From Henricia sp. BOLD:AAB3569 (lineage: Eukaryota; Echinodermata; Asteroidea; Spinulosida; Echinasteridae): 64,000 bases of DNA. Below are positions 10,858 to 23,615 of this stretch, piece by piece. Each line of letters begins with the position of its first letter. The first letter of the stretch is position 1. The notes below the pieces were generated by a model. It ran no database searches. It had not been told where the DNA came from and saw only the letters and a program-made list of their open reading frames with translations. Both the position numbers and the translations under genes were made by a program. The stretch spans positions 1 through 64,000 of the forward strand of contig JBBELK010000112.1 of assembly GCA_037783545.1 (NCBI GenBank). Reading direction: 5' to 3'.

Positions 10858-13573
10858 GCGACGTTACAATACCCTGAGGAAATTCACGCAAATCTGTGGA
10901 GTAAGGCGGCTGTTGTGTTCAGCCAACACACGCCCGAGTCATTTTGATGTAATTTAATCAATTTGGTCATGTTATGTCGAAAAGAAACGATTTCTATTCT
11001 TTCCAGAAATTGTATTGGGTTCTGTTCCTTATGACTGTCCCATTCCTACCAAAATTTCCGGCGACGATCTTATTTACTCCGAAGTTTTTCAAATTAATAA
11101 CAGGGATGAATGCTGACCAACGTGAATGGAACGGATTCCCCTGTATGCTTTAAATAGCAGCCAATCGCTGACGCGGACAACGGCCAGCATTACCGCGTAC
11201 ATGTATCATGTATGCACGGTGTTTACAATCTGCGCACGTTACATTATTTTGAATGCCTGCAATGCCTGCCAAGCGTCCTGATTGGTCCAGAGAAGCGACA
11301 AGATTTCTGTCGCTTGTTCCCCAGCGAAATGGGGCCGGTTTCAACAGGGCCTCGGTACGCACGATCAGGGAGTGCGTATTTTCCTTTGTAATTTCATTTT
11401 CATTTTCTGTCACATTTTCATTAAATCTCATTGCATTTAGTGGTGCTTAGAAATGTCTTGCCTTGATAACATTTTTGCAGTTAATATCTCCTTTTGATTT
11501 ATATTTTTTAACTCCAATTTACAATTTTGTCTACAAAGCAACTGAAAGATCTTTATTTTTATTTTGTATATACCTGCATTGGTCGATTGAATCTTCTTTG
11601 TAATTTTATGGTTATAGATTCTGGAGTACATTTTAGTGTCACATTTTCATTAATTCTCATTGCATTTACTGGTGGTTAGAAATTCCTATACCTTTGATAA
11701 CATTGTTTATTTTTTTTCTCCCCTTTTAATTTTTTCCCAATATATCTTCTTTTTGTTTTGTGTTTTTTGTTTTGTGTTTTGTGTCTTGTGTTTTGTGTTT
11801 ATTTATTTATTAATTTTTGTAATATAAATAATATATAAATTTATAAATTGTTTTAATTTCTTTATACCGTATGTTTATTCGTAACCTCTCCAAGTTTGGA
11901 ATGGCAGGCTTTCGAGCCACAGTATTTTAGTATACTTTTGTCTATCCTGGCCTACTTGGATTGGGTTGTTTTTGGTTAAATGTATTTTCAACACATGTAA
12001 TTTATTTGTTTTGGTTAAATTGTATGTTTGTACTGTATTGAGAAAGGCCGAATAAATAATAATAATAATAATAATAAAGGGCCACTGTTTTAAGAGGATG
12101 GTTTTAATGTAGACCCAAAAACATTTGCAACACATAAAGGGTGTCGTTTTCACTTTAGTAGTCTATGCCTCTCTGCACCAATTTTATCTTGCTAATGTGT
12201 ATTTCTCAGAAAATTTCTTATGGAAAACAAAATCCGCCTTTGCAAAAAGCATTTCGGTCAATATGATATGCATTTCTGGCTTTGTGAGTTGGTTCAAGAT
12301 TATTAAGAACTTTAACTTCATTTATAAGATGTTTATTTTTCTCACGTCTACCATGATGCATTTGTTGATTATCTTATCAGTTTAAGTGATAAGATCCATT
12401 TATTAGTGTACGAACTTGTAAATTAATGAGTTATAATGAAATTGCATGACACGGTGAAAGAAGGATTGTTAGGCCTATGTATGTAAACACGAAATTCAAT
12501 TAATGATGAGCCTAAGTTTGTTTGGTCGAATTTTGTACAGTGATTGAGGCCTCAATCACTTCAAAGCTTGGGAATAATAAAATGACAACTATGAACATTT
12601 CAAAACGTGCGCTCTTTTGCAAAAGAAGGATGGTTAGGCCCAAGTTACTTTCATTGTCAGAATTGTCTTTAATTTATTCAATTATTAACCGTTAATAAAA
12701 GTAAATCTAAACTTTTAGGGATAATACATGATCCAGGGATCGCCGAGGTAAGTTTAACTCGGCGGTCCCTGGGTCATTATCCCTACTAGAAATCACTATA
12801 GATACTTAAATAATAACCTGAAACATAATTACGTCACGGTTTGTTTACATGCGCGCAAATGGGGAAGTCTCAGGGTACCAGACGACATAGGGCCAGAGGA
12901 AAGCACGTAATGTAAACAAACCGTAACGTCATTATATTTTACGTTGATTGGGGCAAACCAGGCAGGGGTTTTGTCTTAATAGAATAGTGGATTTCGTTTT
13001 AACCTAACAATCATATAAAATACCTCCCCGAGATTTGCAATCTCTAATTTGGATGTGGAAGCAAAAAGGTTGGTGTTGTTGTTGTTGTTGTATATTTTAT
13101 GGCATCTTCGGCAACTAAGGCCCTTTATGCCATCAACTATACGGTTTTAGCTTTAAGTATACTATATTATCAACTTGAGATGACGAAGAAGGAGTTGCAG
13201 TTTTAGAAGTGGGAGAAAAACCCCCAGAGAAATGCCCCAGGGGAAAACCCACGCGGTCAAGTAGGGACTGAAGGTTGGTGTAATCACTGCACTTCTTTAT
13301 GGAACAAATAAATTAGTTTACAAAACATCGGTGTTTTTTTACGATATCCTTGAAAATATACGGATTGAGAACGCGAAATTTATAACAAATGATATGGTAT
13401 CCCAATCTCAACACCCATGAGGAAAAATGGAGCGCTCAAAAAGTGATCTCTATAAGGGGTGGTTATCTCATTGAAGGGTTTATTCCTCTGTAGGGCTTGT
13501 TAAGCTCACGTGATGGCCAATCCCAATCAGTGAGGAACAACTGCAATACCGTGTTTCGAGATCACCAGTAGGC
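10858..13573. other. AT-rich intergenic DNA with hairpins; no gene seen
   Basis: Includes T-rich and AAT microsatellites (12056-12076), a foldback at 12717-12785, another at about 12826-12950, and a (GTT)n run near 13073-13090. No convincing exon was recognised. Confidence 0.4.
12717..12785. repeat. Foldback (hairpin) repeat, ~30-bp arms
   Basis: AGGGATAATACATGATCCAG... is mirrored by ...CCTGGGTCATTATCCCT around a short AT-rich centre, with a few mismatches. A second imperfect inverted repeat (ACGTCACGGTTTGTTTACAT / ATGTAAACAAACCGTAACGT) follows at about 12829-12934. Confidence 0.6.
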
Positions 13574-13660
13574 TTCATATAGCTCAATTGGTAGGACGTC
13601 TGCACGTTAAGCAGAAGGTCTGCGGTTCGCATCCCGGCCCAGTGGAGCCAAGTTGGTTTT
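13574..13660 (+). ncRNA. tRNA-like sequence, probably the head of a SINE (Asn-type anticodon GTT)
   Basis: An A-box-like TAGCTCAATTGG and a B-box-like GGTTCGCATCC are correctly spaced. Between them TCTGC-ACGTTAA-GCAGA forms a 5-bp anticodon stem and 7-nt loop whose middle reads GTT. Acceptor and T stems pair poorly, so it is not a functional tRNA. The sequence that follows (13685-13760) recurs at 60475-60540, and inverted near 57590-57650, as expected for a SINE or other dispersed repeat. It could instead be an isolated tRNA pseudogene. Confidence 0.45.
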
Positions 13661-13839
13661 TATTGCATCCATGGAAATTTAAGCCAGATATACATAGATG
13701 CAGTAATACTTCAGAAAACCTGAAAAATCCACGTATGTTTTTGTTGTGCTTGAATGAATGGCTCCAAAAATCGCCTACTGGCGATATTTGGAGATTTAAA
13801 TATATAGTTTTGTCACTTTTCTCATCAATGGGGGCACTT

Positions 13840-14275
13840 AAAGTTGCACTGCCCGTGTTTGGGCCGATTTGGGAGTACAATTTTTTTTTAAAGTTAAATA
13901 GGTATTTTTCTAGAATAGAAAAAGTTATCAGCTTTCATTTGGTACCAAGAACGTAAAAATCCGTCAAGGATTAATGCCAATCGATTAAAAACAAGAAATG
14001 ATTAAATGGCTGGCAGGTCATTTAATCGACAGGGGGTTATGACGTAAATGTACATGTGCGCGTACATGTGTGCATTGTACACATACTATGTACATATGAG
14101 CGTACGCGCACATGTACAACATGTGAAGCACGTTTCAAGAAAAAGGCTTGTATCTCCAATTCCCGACGTCGGAAATTTAAGTTTTTGATATTTTTCGTTA
14201 CAGAGACACGTAAGCTTTCTGAATTCGTTCGCTTGTGTAAATTATTTTTTTAAATCCTTTCACCGAAACACGGGC
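13840..14275. repeat. ~430-bp dispersed repeat, copy 1 (T-rich version)
   Basis: Runs from TTAAAGTTGCACTGCCCG to CCGAAACACGGGCAAT. A full second copy is at 24247-24670. Both contain the alternating CATGTGCGCG/ACATGT block and the conserved GCACGTTTCAAGAAAAAGGC. The two copies differ almost only by T in this copy versus C in the other. Confidence 0.75.
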
Positions 14276-14287
14276 AATCAACTTTAA

Positions 14288-14404
14288 AGGCACAGGCTCG
14301 TCAGCAATTCGTGCTCGAAACACGCAGCTCCATGCCTTTGCTATGGAGCTGCGTATTGCGTGGCACACATTTGGCGGGCGCGCATTGCTGACGAGTCTGT
14401 GCAT
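14288..14404. mobile_element. Short foldback MITE with TTAA flanks
   Basis: The ends AGGCACAGGCTCGTCAGCAA and its near-perfect inverse (TTGCTGACGAGTCTGTGCAT) are bounded by TTAA at 14284-14287 and 14405-14408. The centre is a further palindrome around ACGCAGCTCCAT / ATGGAGCTGCGT. TTAA flanks suggest a piggyBac-type MITE, but the flanking TTTAAA is short and could be chance. Confidence 0.5.
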
Positions 14405-14409
14405 TTAAA

Positions 14410-17400
14410 GCAGACAAAATAATTTCACAGTATGATTACTACCATACCATAACTAGTAAACGTTTAGATTACAATTCAGTCATTTCTTTAGAGGGTAATT
14501 AGCAAACCAGACCCTTACCTTTAAAAATTTTGTCTAAGGAACAACTTATATCTAGTCGCTCCTATTCACGCCTTTTACTCTTTATGAACTTTGAAAACCC
14601 ACTCAGTGGGATCGCGCGTAATAACAAACGTTTGATCATCAATGTCACTTTTTAAAACAATAACTCTAAACATTGCGCCTCTTTGTTCTTTCCTAATTGT
14701 ATCTTCAAAAAAAGGGGCGGGGTATTCACTCCATCTCGAGTGCTATAGTTAATTATTTTAAAAGCAAATTACACTTACATTTTGTTTTCATGCTACACGC
14801 CAGAAAAGGATAATTATCCTCGCAGTGGCGGTGTTTTGTCATTTAAATGCGACCACATCATTATTTTCATTTGAGAGACTCTTTCGGCTTCAGGGAATTC
14901 TTGACACTAAAAACCTTATATCTGAACGCCGCAGTCATTGTTTGTTGTCTTGTGAATAAATCAGACTAAGACCAAATGAACAAATTAACAAAAGATGATT
15001 CCTGTTCTTTTGTTTCGTTAATAGCATGTTTTTTGCTATCTCGCCGTGTTCCGTAATTAATTGATGAAATACTGCGGCGACAATTTCGCATGGCACAAAT
15101 TACTGCGTAATGAGTATGTTTATTTTAAAAGATTAAACAGGTGAAATCCATAGTGGGCGAGAGATAATTGTGGGTTTTGCTTGAGGGGGTTTTGTTGTTG
15201 TATTTGCTTTTAGTGTTTTTGTTTTAATTCTCTACCTTTCTTTATACTGTTGTGATCGTCACTTTGTTTGTATGTCCCTTCCTTTATTTGCTTCCTTGTT
15301 TGTTTGCTTGTTTGCTTATTTGTCTGTCGGATTCGGAGGGGGAGGGGTCAATGGAGTTGTGTAAAAGGCACTTAAGGAACAATTATTTTTCCGGGTCGTT
15401 GAGGGAAAACAATAAACTAACATTTTAAAATTAAAAACAAATATCAAAGGTCGGGTTATACGCTTCACCGGCCGCTGCAACTATCGTTTTGGCCTTACAA
15501 CTTTGTCGCAAATGATTCGCCCTTTTTCTGGAAGCTTTTGCTTCGGATTTCTCGTGATTTGCTGCTGATGATTTCACTGGACGGCCCGGACCACCGAATA
15601 GGTTTTTCCGTTTTTAGGAGGAGTTGACATACGATCGTGGTTTTTCTTCGCGTGGAGCTAACACTAAACAGGTGTACAGACTATAAAACACATAATGACG
15701 AAACACACCCGGCGGTCTGGACCCCTATCCCTCCACATGTTCAATGCCTCGCTAGCCCACGAACCACGGCACCGGTTGCAGGGGGTTATTGCCACGGGGC
15801 TTTCGTATCGTTTGCCCCTACGATGTCACCGTGGAACACGCTCCCGTTTCCCGGACTCATTGAATCAAACAAACGTTTAAACAGCTGGAAATAAAACTAA
15901 CTTGCAAAAACATGTGATTTATCCGAACCAGAAATCTGTCTCGGATAAATCACGTGACTTTGATTTTTTGAAAAATGCTGATCTATTTACTATTAGTCTA
16001 TTTTTCGAGCCCAAAAAAGCCGATGTTTTCCTTTAAAAGATGCCAAAACATCCGTTCGTAAAAGAGAGGGGGATTCTCGCTATTTATTTTCTCGCTGTAA
16101 AATTAGTTAGGCCTACCTCACGTTCGGACCCGAAAAGAGTTTTTTTCAACATTATATAGTTGGATCGGAACACGAGGCCAATAATTTTACAGGGAGTTTA
16201 TATTTCAGGTTGTACCAGACAGTACGCAGTTTCTATATCTAATTTAATCATGATTTTCTCTGTAAATCTTCGCAATAATGCACGGTCGCGGCAAATACTT
16301 GGACATGTCTACACATCTCATTAAATTATCCCCAATGAGATCCTCTTCATCTGAAGATCATAAAAAGTGTAGTAAGCCTCCGTATATCAAATCCGACATG
16401 CTACAGAAAAGAGTAACTGTAACGCGAGAAGCGTGGTGTCAACACCAATATTTCTTGGTAATAGGCTTTCGATATGCCTTTGGGGCGATGCCACAATACC
16501 ATACCACAACCGGGAGAATACGCCGGGGGGGATGCGCCTCTCGCCCGGGCGCAAGATGTCGTGACGCCTGGTGATTGCGTCAGTACACAGCAGTTGTATT
16601 GTCTTACTTTTTTCACTAAAACTCATCAATCCTTGCCTCACGTCGGTGTAAAATATGTCTAATTCTAAGACGAAATCCTTCCCATCGGGGAAATCATGTG
16701 CCAACAACACAAGGGAGTGATAGGGCACACAAACCGTCGTCAATTTCTTCTCTTAACGGTACTTCCCCGCTTTTTTTGTAACCTGTCTAATGGAATAAGT
16801 TTTTTTGTAACAACGTATGGAACACATGGTCGAAAGGGAGAACGTTATTCTCTTCTTACATTCTTTGTTTGTCTGTTTTGTTCACAGTCTTCCATTGTCT
16901 TACCTTTTATGTGCAATATTATTTCAATTATGCGGATTTTTCCGAGATCAAGCAGCCTGCAAAGTGATGATCAATTATGCATTAGCGCACTATACGTGGC
17001 TGAGACCCTCATTTTTGATGAAACAAAAAATTAATTGAGATTTTATTTGCTTATGTAGTTAGCTATAAAGGGGTCGTTTCCAATTATTTGACTATCTCTT
17101 GAAATTATACACGAGTCTATCAGAAGTGACCAAGCCGTCTATCTCGCCGCATCTGCCCGACTCGTAATTTCAAGCCGTAGCCGTATATAGGCCTATATGT
17201 ACTTCGGACCCGGCAGAGGCATGTGATGTGGGGTTGTGTATATGCGTTTCCAGTGCCTTATGCAGCACACTATTATTTTGATAAAGAATTTCCTTGGTCT
17301 CCGAAACTGCACGACCGTGCAAGACGCATCCACTATTACGAAACATACAGACCTTCGATGCCGTCTAAAAGAAACCTTGGTGGGTTGCATGTTGTTTCAG

Positions 17401-17702
17401 TTATCGAGTTGACACGTTGAGCAAATTCATCCAAAATCCCACCCATATTCAACCATCTTCGAACAAATCACATGACACTCGTCAGAAGTAAGATCACACT
17501 CACCATTTGTTGGGGAGTAGCGAAAACATACTCTCACTGACCCAAGTGTCATTAATCTTGCCGTTCGCGCGCGCAGGATCAAGTACACTCGTGTTAACAC
17601 GAGTACACGCCCGAACGCAGCCATGTAGTATATGCACTAATTACCGCGTCCCAGCTCTGGCGGACACACAAGGAAGGTTTCTATGGTAATAAGAAAGGTA
17701 TA
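14410..17702. other. Intergenic or intronic DNA; no gene recognised
   Basis: AT-rich sequence with scattered short open frames and no recognisable domain. A short palindrome (GTGATTTATCCGA / TCGGATAAATCAC) lies at about 15914-15952. Confidence 0.35.
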
Positions 17703-18124
17703 TAGTAACCTATTTGCACAACGCCTTTGTTTCCGTCCGACTCCGGCATCTATAGGGTTTAGATATGGGTTAGATGGATTGAGCATAGAAACCGAAGCCA
17801 TAGGAAAGCTCAGCAATGAGGAAGGAGGTCGGGTGGGCGGGGGAAAAAAAGGTATATATATAATAATACTCACCAGAAGCTGGCCGCCGAGGCCAAACTA
17901 TTATCTTACCACCGTTGAGACATACAACCGTATACCGTCCTCTGCCGACTCGTTCCTTCTCGTCCAAATACTCCCCACCTGCCACCTTGGTATACTCGAG
18001 ACTGCGTAGATTCCTACGCAGCCCTCAACGTCGGCGGTTGTGCAAATAGTAACCTATTTGCACAACGCCTTTGTTTCCGTCCGACTCCGGCATCTATAGG
18101 GTTTAGATATGGGTTAGATGGATT
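17703..18124. repeat. Identical 78-bp direct repeats flanking a 266-bp insert, with a perfect palindrome
   Basis: Positions 17703-17780 and 18047-18124 are identical over 78 bases. At the right junction GTTGTGCAAATAG-TAAC-CTATTTGCACAAC (18037-18066) is a perfect 13-bp-arm palindrome. The 64 bases 17987-18050 recur identically at 28007-28070, so the inserted segment is a mobile or recently duplicated sequence. Confidence 0.65.
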
Positions 18125-18380
18125 TCGCCAAAACCTGCCCTCTTAGGCCGCCGAGAACCCCCAAACCTGCCCAAATACACCCCAATCCTTACCCAAACCT
18201 CAAACGAAAGCGGGAGACTGTATCAGATAGAAAGGAAAGAAAAACTGGACTAGTTGTCTTGCTGCCTTTCTTTCATTTTATTTTCTTCTCTTTTCTTTTC
18301 TGAAGCTGTCGCTGCCTATAAAATTGATTAAAAAACAAAATGGGTAGTTTTGTTAGTAGGTGATGGCATTTTTAGACATT

Positions 18381-18647
18381 TCAGCTGCATGTAGATGGCG
18401 GGAAAGCTACGCGGGCCCCGAGGCCCGAGTTCAGACGCCTATAGAATTGTCCGACGATATCTGCCATTGGACTTTGTTCAGCTGTTGAGACGGCGTCGCG
18501 TAATACCTGGACCGTGCTCTGACGCCTCATAACTCTCTCAACCTGGGTATAGTGCTTGTACGTCTTCCGCGACGCCCATTGGCAGTGGTCCATCACCTGC
18601 TCGTCCGATGCATCCAGGAGCCGCAGTGTGGTTGCTACCCATGGCAC
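18381..18647 (-). pseudogene. Tyrosine-recombinase C-terminal fragment (DIRS/Ngaro/Crypton-like), decayed
   Basis: The minus-strand frame contains DHCQWASRKTYKHYTQVERV, which resembles the end of a tyrosine recombinase: a W-x-S-x-x-T-Y-x-x-Y segment carrying the catalytic tyrosine near the C terminus. The frame is closed by a stop just upstream, and I cannot see the Arg/His catalytic box, so only the tail is preserved. An SGNH-hydrolase-like fragment lies upstream on the same strand (20450-19971), and this pairing is known in Ngaro-type retrotransposons. Family placement is uncertain. Confidence 0.4.
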
Positions 18648-19328
18648 GGCCGTTGTGCGCTCTCAAAAGCTGGTTTTCAGGGTTGTCTGTTGCGGCAAAA
18701 TACATCTTCAGCCGTGAATTCGGTCCGTTAACAGGCGAAGGGTTTGTTTACGAGGACTCTGCGATTGGCCGCCAAGGGGCGAAAGATCAACCAGACTTTG
18801 AACTGCGCCGACTGGATCCATCTTTCCTTGGTCCTGCAACTTTGGAATCATTATCAATGATGAGACACCCTCACTTACCGTCTTGCCAATAGTGTGGCTG
18901 AATAAAAAATCGCCTCCTTCGATCCTTGTTATTTTTCAGGTTCCGATTCCTCCTAGGTCACCAGCTCTGTCTCCAGCCCATTATAGGCAGAGGAAAAGGG
19001 CCAAGTCTCGTTGTACCACGTAGCGCTAGGGGAAAAGACCTTCGCCTTTGCCAAGTCTCCAGGATCGGTCAGTGATCTCTTTCACTGACCATCGTAACTT
19101 ATCAGAAAACAATGGAATTGCCTGCTTTGAAGTAATGTGAGACTCAGCCTGCTCCAGCTGCATTGCGTTCATGTATCTACGAACTTGGTGAGAGATGCAA
19201 GGGTTTGCGAACTTTTATCCCACTCGCCAGACTTCGGTCTTACCGAATGAGTTAAAGTATGCCCTTATCTGCCCAACATAAGAGTCCACAGTACATGCCG
19301 CTAATATAAGCGGGCACCCACAAGACCG

Positions 19329-19491
19329 GCGGCCGATTTCACGAAAGAGTGCGCAGCCTGCGCAACTTTTGCAAAATGGCGCAAGCCCTATAGCTTGCGT
19401 GTAATTTTCACAGGAATGTTGCGCAGCCTACGCAATAAAATGTTGCGCAAGCGGACTTACGCAGTGCGTAAGGATTCGTGAAATCGGCCGC
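19329..19491. mobile_element. Foldback MITE (163 bp)
   Basis: Perfect 17-bp terminal inverted repeats GCGGCCGATTTCACGAA lie at 19329-19345 and 19475-19491. The interior has repeated GCGCA words (TTGCGCAGCC, TTGCGCAAGC) that also pair. No clear target duplication was found. Confidence 0.6.
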
Positions 19492-19970
19492 AGATCCCGT
19501 GCTTACCCAAATTTTTTCACCCTAAGCCGTGAATCTGCGTGCGACCTTCTGAGTCACGATCGATCAAAAAGCATAGGATGTCAAGTGATGTCACTGACTC
19601 CAGATCCTCCCCTTCAGTACAGCATCATTTGCTTTGATGCTCCCGCAGAAATCGGTCTAATGCTGCAAATAAGTCTGCTCTTTTGCACTCCATATCCCTC
19701 CGTATCCAACTCGTTTCCTAGTTTTGTCAGCCTGGTTGCCGCACTGATCATCTTCAAAAAGATACCAAAACGCTCTCGTGAAGAAGGGGAGGGCATGATT
19801 GAAGAAGAAATTTAGCATTGTATCGCAATTCCCGAGGGCAAGCCCGAAACGGATCTAAAAACAGCCGCAGCCTGCGCTGGAGCTTAGATATCCCATCATC
19901 GATAAGTGCACAATGTCCGCAAGATCCTGCTCCACGATGTAATCGTTCGAGAAAAACTGCCAGCTAGCAT

Positions 19971-20450
19971 TCATGACAGACCTCTTTCAATAATGAGTTG
20001 ACTACGGCGACTGAGCGATTGATGTCCACCATCTTGGTTTGGCACCTTGAGGAAAGAACAAATATGCATATTGGGAATTTTCTCCCTGATCAGTTGGGCA
20101 ACAGCGCGAAAAACCCTTACCACGTCAAGTAAACCCTGCGAAGGGTCGGTCAATCGGCTGAAATCATTTATGCCTCCGCGCAGAACAGCCACCTCCGGCT
20201 GAAAAGCCCTGCAAGATACCACCAGATGTCTACATAACGGGGCCATTGTTGTGCCTCCGTTGGCTAACATTTGCACGCTCAATGCCTTGGGCCAGCCGAA
20301 TCCTTTGAATTCTCTGAACATTGAGTCGGACACAAGGAGAACATGGTGACGCTTAGCGTAAGCGATATCCATTCGGGGGGTGACAATACGTGGGAAGTAG
20401 CACTGGAAGGCCCAGAGCTCAAACCCCAGCCCTTGAAAAATTCGGGACAT
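19971..20450 (-). pseudogene. SGNH/GDSL-hydrolase-like fragment, probably from a retroelement
   Basis: The minus-strand frame of about 159 codons contains HHVLLVSDSMFREF (block I-like, Ser in the D-S position), then ANGGTTM (block II-like Gly) and EVAVLRGGINDFSR (block III-like, G-x-N-D). Spacing and order fit the SGNH fold. A final SxxH/DxxH block is not evident, so the fragment is likely incomplete. Such domains occur as extra modules in some Ngaro/DIRS and non-LTR elements, and the recombinase-like piece 1.3 kb downstream on the same strand supports that. It could alternatively be one exon of a host gene. Confidence 0.45.
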
Positions 20451-20599
20451 ATCCCGTAGAAGACGAGTATTCTAAAAACCCCTGCTTGACCTGCCTCTGA
20501 CAGGCGAAAGGAAGAACTTGAGTGGAGACCCGTTCCTGCGCGCCGGGACATTTGACGAAAGTGCCATAAAATCAAAGGTGAAAACCTGTGGGACTACCA

Positions 20600-22489
20600 G
20601 ATGGGACCTAGGTCAACTTGAGCGAAAAATTTGCCTCCAAGGAGAGGGCAAAGCAAAAATTTAAACTTCAACATTTTTGAAAGCGGTTTAGACCTAGCTC
20701 GGAGGCCAGTCCAAGCATCCACCACATTTCTGGAATCTCCAACCACATCCACCATCAAGTTCCATAGCGAATCAAAGACTGAGAGCCACACAAAATATAG
20801 ATCAAGGGCCTCCTTGCGACACATACCCGTGTGTCCCAAAATGTCTGCAGACCAGTAATCTCAGAAACTTACACTACCGTCTGGTAAGACTAGGTTACCG
20901 CCCTATTTATAGCCAGATGCGTCTGCCGACAGTGCAATGCGATAGCAAGGTGGCGGCCTTGACTTCAAGGGATCAGCTGCGAGAAGCTATCGACAAACCT
21001 CCAAAATAGAATCTCCTCCCGCACTTGTGGTGACAGAGGCGTAGGCACGAGATCATATCAAGTGTAGATATGAAGGAGGAGCATTCCCTCAGAAACAAAC
21101 AAACACCAGAGCAAAACTTTGGCCTTTGCCCACAAAACGTTGCATCTGTTTTTAGAGCATTTTATCCTCCCGCAAAATTGTCTCTCGTACCTCAGCGAAT
21201 GATACCTTTTTATGCTCAGGAATCGGAAATGATAGGGTTTGGAGCAGATGCCGAACCCGAGATGCACCATGCTGTTCGATGGCTGCCGATGACTTTTCTT
21301 TAAGTTGCTGAACAAGCCGAGCTTTAACTGTATGTATCGTACGACGTAAACGGCCCTTAGAGCTCTGATGTAGGAACCGTCCCCATGCATGTCCTGTTCA
21401 CGCCGCAATAAAACAAACACGAGTGAAGTGTTTTAAACCTTCGTATACTTTGGCCCTCCATCGCTGGGATGGCACTTGCCAATGAAACGGTCGTCTATCC
21501 ATATTTCTGTATGTATACCTCTGTTCTTAAGCCATGCAGGAAGACAAAAGCCAATGGATGAGTAAACTTATGCACTGTTTTTTTTTTATTTTTTAAACCA
21601 AACCCACTCGAAGCCGGAAAAGGTTCTGGACTCCTTGGTCAAGAAGATTTGCTTGTATCCCTGGCTGTTGTCGGTACTTGAGAAAATATCGCCTTTGGTT
21701 ATGGGTCTGACAACATTGCCTAAAGGTACCAAACTGAAGGGTGTGTCCTTGCGCCAAAGATTAGGTCCCTTCGTTGATATAGAAGCAGACTGTCAAGGCA
21801 GTCACACATTTCGGCGGCTGTACTTCCTTGACCCTACCCACAACGCATATAGAGCCCTCTATCCACCGCCTGGTGATTGTGTCTATGAAAAGGGCGACAT
21901 AATCTTGACAAATGAGCGCATTTAAAATACCTTTCGGTGGGCAATTATAAACAGCAATTCCTGCCCCTGTATCTGCCATGAAACGACTGGAAAAATTATA
22001 CAGACTAATTCCATGATGAAGCCAACCATGAACTTCGTCCCTATTGGGTGACTCTGCTAAGCTATCGTCCCAAAGCACCAGGATCATTGCTTAATGTGCC
22101 GGCTACAAAAAAGTTGGATCTCTGAATCCGAGCGCCTATAAATCTACCTGTAGTCTACCAGAGAGAACTTCAGGCGGGGTGGGTGTAAAGGGGACTGGCA
22201 AGCCACTTGGTTTGCCATTGAAAATTACCCACTGGGAGGTGCCTCGTTTCCGCTTCGCTGCGTGCGTAGCGATGGGATCAAAGATTTATCAAAATCTCTC
22301 ACACAGATGACTCTCCAGCATTTTCAAATACCACTGGTACTCAATGGTACTGGTTGGTTTTTTTTTTTCATTTTTTTATTTTTAGCAAAACTTTGCGAAC
22401 GGGGTACTTGAACTTTGGGATTCACAAAATGGCACAAAGAGGTGCCCCTGGACCACATTAAATTCAGCGTGCTAGCGAAGGCCCATCAA
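20600..22489. other. No gene recognised
   Basis: Several short open frames on both strands have no known motif. The left part may be further remnant of the minus-strand element that contributed the hydrolase-like fragment. Confidence 0.3.
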
Positions 22490-23615
22490 CATGGCATACA
22501 GAGGCCCGCCCTCTGCCGGGTACAGAGTACATATATGCGAAATAGAAGTACACTGTACCCCAAACATGGCATTCAGAGGCCCGTCCTCTGCCAAATACAG
22601 AGTATGCGAAATAGAAGCACATTGTACCACAAACATGGCATTCAGAGGCCCATCCTCTGCCAAGTATAGCGCGCATATGTGCAAAATAGAAGTACATTGT
22701 ACCACAAACACGGCATTCAGAGGCCCGTCCTCTGCCAAGTACATTTGTACTTTAAACATAGCATTCAGAGGCCCGTCCTCTGCCAAGTACATTGCACCAT
22801 AAACATAGCACTCAGAGGCCCGTCCTCTGCCAAGTACATTTGTACCATAAACATAGCATTCAGAGGCCCGTCCTCTGCCAAGTACATTGCACCATAAACA
22901 TAGCATTCAGAGGCCCGTCCTCTGCCAAGTACATTTGTACCACAAACATAGCATTCAGAGGCCCGTCCTCTGCCAAGTACATTGCACCATAAACATAGCG
23001 TTCAGAGGCCCGTCCTCTGGCAAGTACATTTGTACCTTAAACATAGCACTCAGAGGCCCGTCCTCTGCCAAGTACATTTGTACCACGAACATAGCACTCA
23101 GAGGCCCGTCCTCTGCCAAGTACATTGCACCACAAACATAGCGTTCAGAGGCCCGTCCTCTGGCAAGTACATTCGTACCTTAAACATAGCATTCAGAGGC
23201 CCGTCCTCTGCCAAGTACATTGCACTATAAACATAGCACTCAGAGGCCCGTCCTCTGCCAAGTACATTTGTACCACAAACATAGCATTCAGAGGCCCGTC
23301 CTCTGCCAAGTACATTGCACCATAAACATAGCGTTTAGAGGCCCGTCCTCTGGCAAGTACATTTGTACCTTAAACATAGCATTCAGAGGCCCGTCCTCTG
23401 CCAAGTATATTGCACTATAAACATAGCACTCAGAGGCCCGTCCTCTGCCAAGTACATTGCACCATAAACATAGCATTCAGAGGCCCGTCCTCTGCCAAGT
23501 ACATTTGTACCATCAACATAGCATTCAGAGGCCCGTCCTCTGGCAAGTACATTGCACCATAAACATAGCATTCAGAGGCCCGTCCTCTGCCAAGTACATT
23601 TGCACCATGAACTGG
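22490..23615. repeat. Minisatellite, 47/48-bp units (~22), hairpin core
   Basis: Every unit carries CAGAGGCCCGTCCTCTG, which is self-complementary (CAGAGG/CCTCTG). The first four units are longer and divergent. From about 22766 the units alternate 47 and 48 bp (ATTGCACCATAAACATAGC versus ATTTGTACCACAAACATAGC), giving a ~95-bp higher-order period. The frames open across it are repeat translations, not genes. Confidence 0.9.

Noticed and set aside
13588..13660. A functional tRNA-Asn gene
   Set aside because: Anticodon stem is good, but acceptor and T stems pair poorly and the B box has a mismatch; a SINE head or tRNA pseudogene fits better.
22490..23615. CRISPR-like array
   Set aside because: The spacers are themselves repeated, units are tandem, the DNA is animal and no cas genes are present.
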